The notes under the pieces were generated by a model. That model ran no database searches, was not told the origin of the DNA, and saw only the letters and a list, made by a program, of their open reading frames with translations. This document shows positions 61,118-64,000 of a stretch of DNA of 64,000 bases, one piece after another. The translations under genes and the position numbers were made by a program. Within the stretch, counting starts at the first letter, position 1. Each line of letters opens with the position of its first letter. Source of the DNA: Phocaeicola coprocola DSM 17136 (GTDB taxonomy: Bacteria; Bacteroidota; Bacteroidia; Bacteroidales; Bacteroidaceae); assembly GCF_000154845.1 (NCBI RefSeq), contig NZ_DS981512.1, positions 62,001 through 126,000 of the forward strand, in the 5' to 3' direction.

Positions 61118-62146
61118 TTACTCTCCGGCGTTTTCCGGGGTTACATCACTATTTGATGCGTCAGCCCATTCATCTACATCAATAACTTTGAACTCAATTA
61201 CCTGCTCCTTCAACTCCGGATCAATCGTGCTACCGTTGATTTCTACTGTATAGTTATATTTGAAACCTTCAGTCCATTGGTTCTGTACTGTGCCGCTAAC
61301 ATCGCCTTTATATGCCAATTTTCCTTTGAACTGATTTTCACTTAATTGTTTATTTGCTGCATCATAGAAAGTTGCGGTAAAGGTTACTTCCAGATTTTCG
61401 TTGCTTTGTGGAATGACAAAGCAGGTCGTAGTGTGGGTAGCGTCCTTAAATTCTTCGGCAATATCCCCTAATGCTCCGAAATCATAGTCCTCTGTTGAAA
61501 CACTTTGAGTAGTCCAATTGATATCTGGTTTCCCGCTTTCGGCATAAGTCGCTGTAACATTAGTTGTTTTTACTGCATTCACCTTGATGTCGGAGATTTT
61601 CATGGTGTAGTCATAAGCGTCCGTGTTCTTGAACGTGAACTTCACCTGCGACAACATATGGTAGAAAGATAAGTTTACCGGACCATTATTAGCTTCTTTT
61701 GCAGTCACCTCTTGGGGTATAGCCACAATCAAATCTTTCGTATTGTCTACCGAGTAATTTGGGAATGTCAACACTCGAGAGGTTGCATTAAACTCTGCAT
61801 TCTCAATTTTATTACCACCATTGGAGTAAGCGCCAAAACGGTACTTCTTGCCATTTATCCAATAAGCAGTCTGTGTGGGATTCCAAACCGTCCCCTCCGC
61901 TCCTACAGTGCCTCCGTCTACCTGAACATTGGTATATACGGAAGTCCATGAATCATCATAGTTTCCGAATACGAAGAACTTCTGAAGATTCTGCTCCGTT
62001 GTTTCAGTCACACTACTTCTCGTTGAATGGTTCACGAAAGTTCCGAACTGGATCGCCCGGCTCTGCGGCATATCCACAACTTCTTCGTTCGTACAGCTTG
62101 CCAGTGCTGCTACAGCCACTCCAAGCACAAAAAAACTTTTCTTCAT
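61118..62146 (-). CDS. fimbrillin-family lipoprotein (first of three; candidate major subunit)
   Basis: A 342-residue lipoprotein (lipobox ALASC in GVAVAALASCTNEEVVDMP) with the Mfa-like_1 layout: AIQFGTFVNHSTRSSVTETT with a maturation-type Arg, KFFVFGNYDDSWTSVYTNVQ and LSFYHMLSQVKFTFKNTDAY. It directly follows the DUF5119 gene and is followed by the hairpin at 61051-61082. Placement next to the anchor-like gene and visibly lower GC than its neighbours suggest the polymerising, diversifying stalk subunit, an inference. Confidence 0.86.
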   Translation of the reverse strand: MKKSFFVLGVAVAALASCTNEEVVDMPQSRAIQFGTFVNHSTRSSVTETTEQNLQKFFVFGNYDDSWTSVYTNVQVDGGTVGAEGTVWNPTQTAYWINGKKYRFGAYSNGGNKIENAEFNATSRVLTFPNYSVDNTKDLIVAIPQEVTAKEANNGPVNLSFYHMLSQVKFTFKNTDAYDYTMKISDIKVNAVKTTNVTATYAESGKPDINWTTQSVSTEDYDFGALGDIAEEFKDATHTTTCFVIPQSNENLEVTFTATFYDAANKQLSENQFKGKLAYKGDVSGTVQNQWTEGFKYNYTVEINGSTIDPELKEQVIEFKVIDVDEWADASNSDVTPENAGE

Positions 62147-62204
62147 AAGATGTAAAAAATTAAATTAAAAATTTGGTTATTTAGTACCTGTTGTTTTATT
62201 CGTT

Positions 62205-63233
62205 TCAGTCAATGGGCAGCGGTATGTCCACCCATTCTCCCCAGCCGTCCACATCTACGTCAAAGCTGCCTCCGCCTTCCAGCCCCTCGTCGTTGGAAAT
62301 CGACAGCCCGCTCACGACGATAACGCCACCCCGTGGTTGTCCTTTCACTTGGTCTGTGACATCGAACTCGAAGGTCTTGAACTTGCCGTTCACCATTCTC
62401 ACCTCCAAGTTCAGGCTGTACCTTCGCCCGTCCGTACCGTTTCGTCCGTAATGTTCACCCGGATAGTCGGGTACGCCGAACGACTGTACCAGCGCTTCCG
62501 CTCCGTAATCTTCCAGCGTACAGTCGAACATTACCGTGGCTGCGGTTTCTCCGGTATGCCCATCGTTCAGATAGACCGTTTCGGCCATGCCTGCCAAGGC
62601 TCCGCGTGCCAAGGCCACGTATTGTTGTCCGCTTTCGAACTCGTAACGTATCATATAGGTGTAAACCAATGGACGCAAGGTAACCGGCAGCTCCGTCGGG
62701 GCAAGTGTTTTTTCTGCCGTGTATTCTTCCATGTATGCCCCGTAAAGCATGTCGGGCTGGTTCACGGTACGTTCCCCCGCGTGCAATTCATGGAAAGAAC
62801 TCCGGGTCACGCCGCGTGTGGTGGCTGTGGCGGATTCCGAAGCGGCCACGCCATCGAACACGATATATTCCGTATCATTGTTGTAGAACAACAGTTCGTG
62901 CGTGCCTTCCGGCATGGCGATCCGTCCTCCTTCATCGGGCAGATTGCTCTCTATACGCTGTCCGTCGCTGGTATAGACTTGGACACGTATTCCGTCGGCC
63001 GGAGCAGGACACAAATCTTCATAGTCGTACTTCCAGTCCTCTTCCCACAATTTTTCCCAGTCATAGGCGTAAGTACGTTCCCATTCCTGTTCCCAGTCGG
63101 AAGAGAGATTCACCTTCACGGAAAGACCATGCTCGTCGTGGTCGTAACACAGGTCTTTCCGGCAGCTCGTGGAAAGGAATGTCAATCCTGCAAACGTAAG
63201 CCCCATGAGGGTATATCGTAGCGTTGCTTTCAT
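62205..63233 (-). CDS. DUF5119 / Mfa2-like fimbrial anchor lipoprotein
   Basis: A 342-residue lipoprotein (lipobox LSTSCRKDLCYDHDEHG) with the DUF5119 pattern: LCPAPADGIRVQVYTSDGQR, EGTHELLFYNNDTEYIVFDG, then TTRGVTRSSFHELHAGER. An unusual tryptophan- and glutamate-rich segment lies at about residues 45-70 (DWEQEWERTYAYDWEKLWEE). Mfa2/FimB-like proteins anchor the pilus and limit its length. Its ATG overlaps the stop of the DUF3575 gene by 4 bp. Confidence 0.85.
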   Translation of the reverse strand: MKATLRYTLMGLTFAGLTFLSTSCRKDLCYDHDEHGLSVKVNLSSDWEQEWERTYAYDWEKLWEEDWKYDYEDLCPAPADGIRVQVYTSDGQRIESNLPDEGGRIAMPEGTHELLFYNNDTEYIVFDGVAASESATATTRGVTRSSFHELHAGERTVNQPDMLYGAYMEEYTAEKTLAPTELPVTLRPLVYTYMIRYEFESGQQYVALARGALAGMAETVYLNDGHTGETAATVMFDCTLEDYGAEALVQSFGVPDYPGEHYGRNGTDGRRYSLNLEVRMVNGKFKTFEFDVTDQVKGQPRGGVIVVSGLSISNDEGLEGGGSFDVDVDGWGEWVDIPLPID

Positions 63234-64000
63234 CGTGCGCCTCCTTTCTTTTTATCGGTATCCCACAACCGCCACACAAGGGCAAACTTCAGTTTCAACG
63301 GACCGAAGTAATTCATTCGGTTTGTCTGCTGGTACACGTAGTGCCCGTCGATGGGAAGATATTCTTCGTACTTGCTGTGCATGTACCCCAGACCGATACC
63401 GGCTTCCAGCGAGAGCCGCCGTCCGATGGGGAACATGTAGCCGTAGCTGACACCCACCATTTCGGCCTCGCCCTGATAGCCCTCTTTGCCGTTTTCAAGG
63501 TCGTACCACGTGAAGCCGCCGAACACGCCGAGGTAGTGGCCGTGCCACGGGCTGCCTTGCTTCTGTCCGAACCACCAGCGTCCCTCCGGGCTGATTGTAG
63601 CTACTTGGTAACATTTGTGCTTGCCGTCATTATTCCACCATGCCATGTCGCCTTCGAGGTTCACCGTCCAACGGTCGGCGATACGGTACTCCACTTCGAG
63701 CGAAGGCATCAGTATCGCATCGTAGAGCAGGTTGGTCTTAACGGCCAACCGCTGTACTGTCGGTCTATGCGGTTGCACGGTCGCTTCCTTCCGCACCGTT
63801 GCCGGCTCGGAGGCCGGTTCCGCCACGCTATCGGGTTGCAGGGCCGGTTCCGGCTCTTTCACTTTCGTCTCTTTTTGGGAAATGACTTTTACGGGCGGTT
63901 CGGGTTTCCGGTAGCAGGCCACCGAGAGGCTGGAGCGCAGTTCGGGAAAGAAATTCTCCAGCATGTAGGTGTACGGCATACCGCCCCGCAGGTCCATGAG
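63230..64000 (-). CDS. DUF3575 protein (5' end beyond window)
   Basis: The frame is open to the right edge, so the true start is outside. The visible 256 residues contain a proline-rich linker and then the DUF3575 domain: AVKTNLLYDAILMPSLEVEY, INPxxE-like NLEGDMAWWNNDGKHKCYQV, YLGVFGGFTWYDLENGKEGY, and SYGYMFPIGRRLSLEAGIGL ending in an aromatic barrel strand. It is an outer-membrane barrel-like protein that heads fimbrial operons in Bacteroides. Translationally coupled to the DUF5119 gene. Confidence 0.88.
   Translation of the reverse strand, partial: LMDLRGGMPYTYMLENFFPELRSSLSVACYRKPEPPVKVISQKETKVKEPEPALQPDSVAEPASEPATVRKEATVQPHRPTVQRLAVKTNLLYDAILMPSLEVEYRIADRWTVNLEGDMAWWNNDGKHKCYQVATISPEGRWWFGQKQGSPWHGHYLGVFGGFTWYDLENGKEGYQGEAEMVGVSYGYMFPIGRRLSLEAGIGLGYMHSKYEEYLPIDGHYVYQQTNRMNYFGPLKLKFALVWRLWDTDKKKGGAR

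Noticed and set aside
62337..63221. 294-residue plus-strand ORF opposite the DUF5119 gene
   Set aside because: Shadow of the minus-strand DUF5119 gene, which is coupled to its neighbour by an ATGA overlap.

Overview
The window reads as a Bacteroidota gut commensal of the Bacteroides/Phocaeicola type. The evidence is a SusC/SusD pair inside a polysaccharide-utilisation locus, promoters of the TAnnTTTG type, DUF3575/DUF5119/fimbrillin pilus genes, and a MobV relaxase with Bacteroides-like accessory genes. Positions 1 to about 36.4 kb are AT-rich chromosomal backbone. From about 37 kb to the right edge base composition rises visibly and the content is that of an integrated mobile element plus a fimbrial cluster. 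No integrase, rRNA, tRNA or CRISPR array is visible.

0-17.4 kb: an amino-sugar (GlcNAc/ManNAc, possibly sialoglycan) utilisation locus. An AGE-type epimerase, SusC, SusD, a DUF5009 acyltransferase-like gene, a DUF4434 protein, a sugar MFS porter and a calcineurin-like phosphoesterase run leftward as one apparent operon. A GH20 hexosaminidase sits beside it and a divergent ROK regulator follows. The DUF5009 gene is broken twice, by two different IS4-type insertion sequences; removing them and one copy of each target duplication restores a continuous frame. 17.8-28 kb: an NhaC antiporter, then cysQ-SLC13 permease-cysC-cysD-cysN-sulfotransferase, a complete PAPS supply and sulfonation operon, then an amino-acid permease. 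28-36.4 kb: an RND efflux operon with a perfect palindrome upstream, an M28 peptidase, rsgA and frr.

37-44 kb is the most unusual part. Small, mostly acidic or unknown plus-strand genes (with ssb, a YubB-like DUF1281 gene and an LPD11-like gene) are preceded by six long leaders of one design. Each leader folds into a 150-190 nt imperfect hairpin. A box of the form GCAAAGKTA (in reverse a Bacteroides -7 element, TAnnTTTGC) lies near the base of the stem, 200-248 nt before the ATG. In five of the six a second small hairpin, a purine-rich AGGGAAAA-like stretch and an AACTTAAAATT-like stretch then lead into the ATG. This is the geometry expected of single-stranded-DNA promoters like Frpo of plasmid F, used by leading-region genes just after conjugative entry. 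A candidate oriT at 51.7 kb beside a MobV relaxase would make this stretch the leading region if the minus strand is transferred. That role is inferred; the inverted repeats are directly visible.

44-56 kb: HU, a MATE pump behind an attenuator-like hairpin, an SMR pump, a recombinase-like protein without a recognisable catalytic serine, five genes of unknown function leading to the relaxase, an OmpA-like protein and an acyltransferase. 56-64 kb: a minus-strand type V-like fimbrial operon (DUF3575, DUF5119, three fimbrillins, DUF4906) running in from beyond the right edge.
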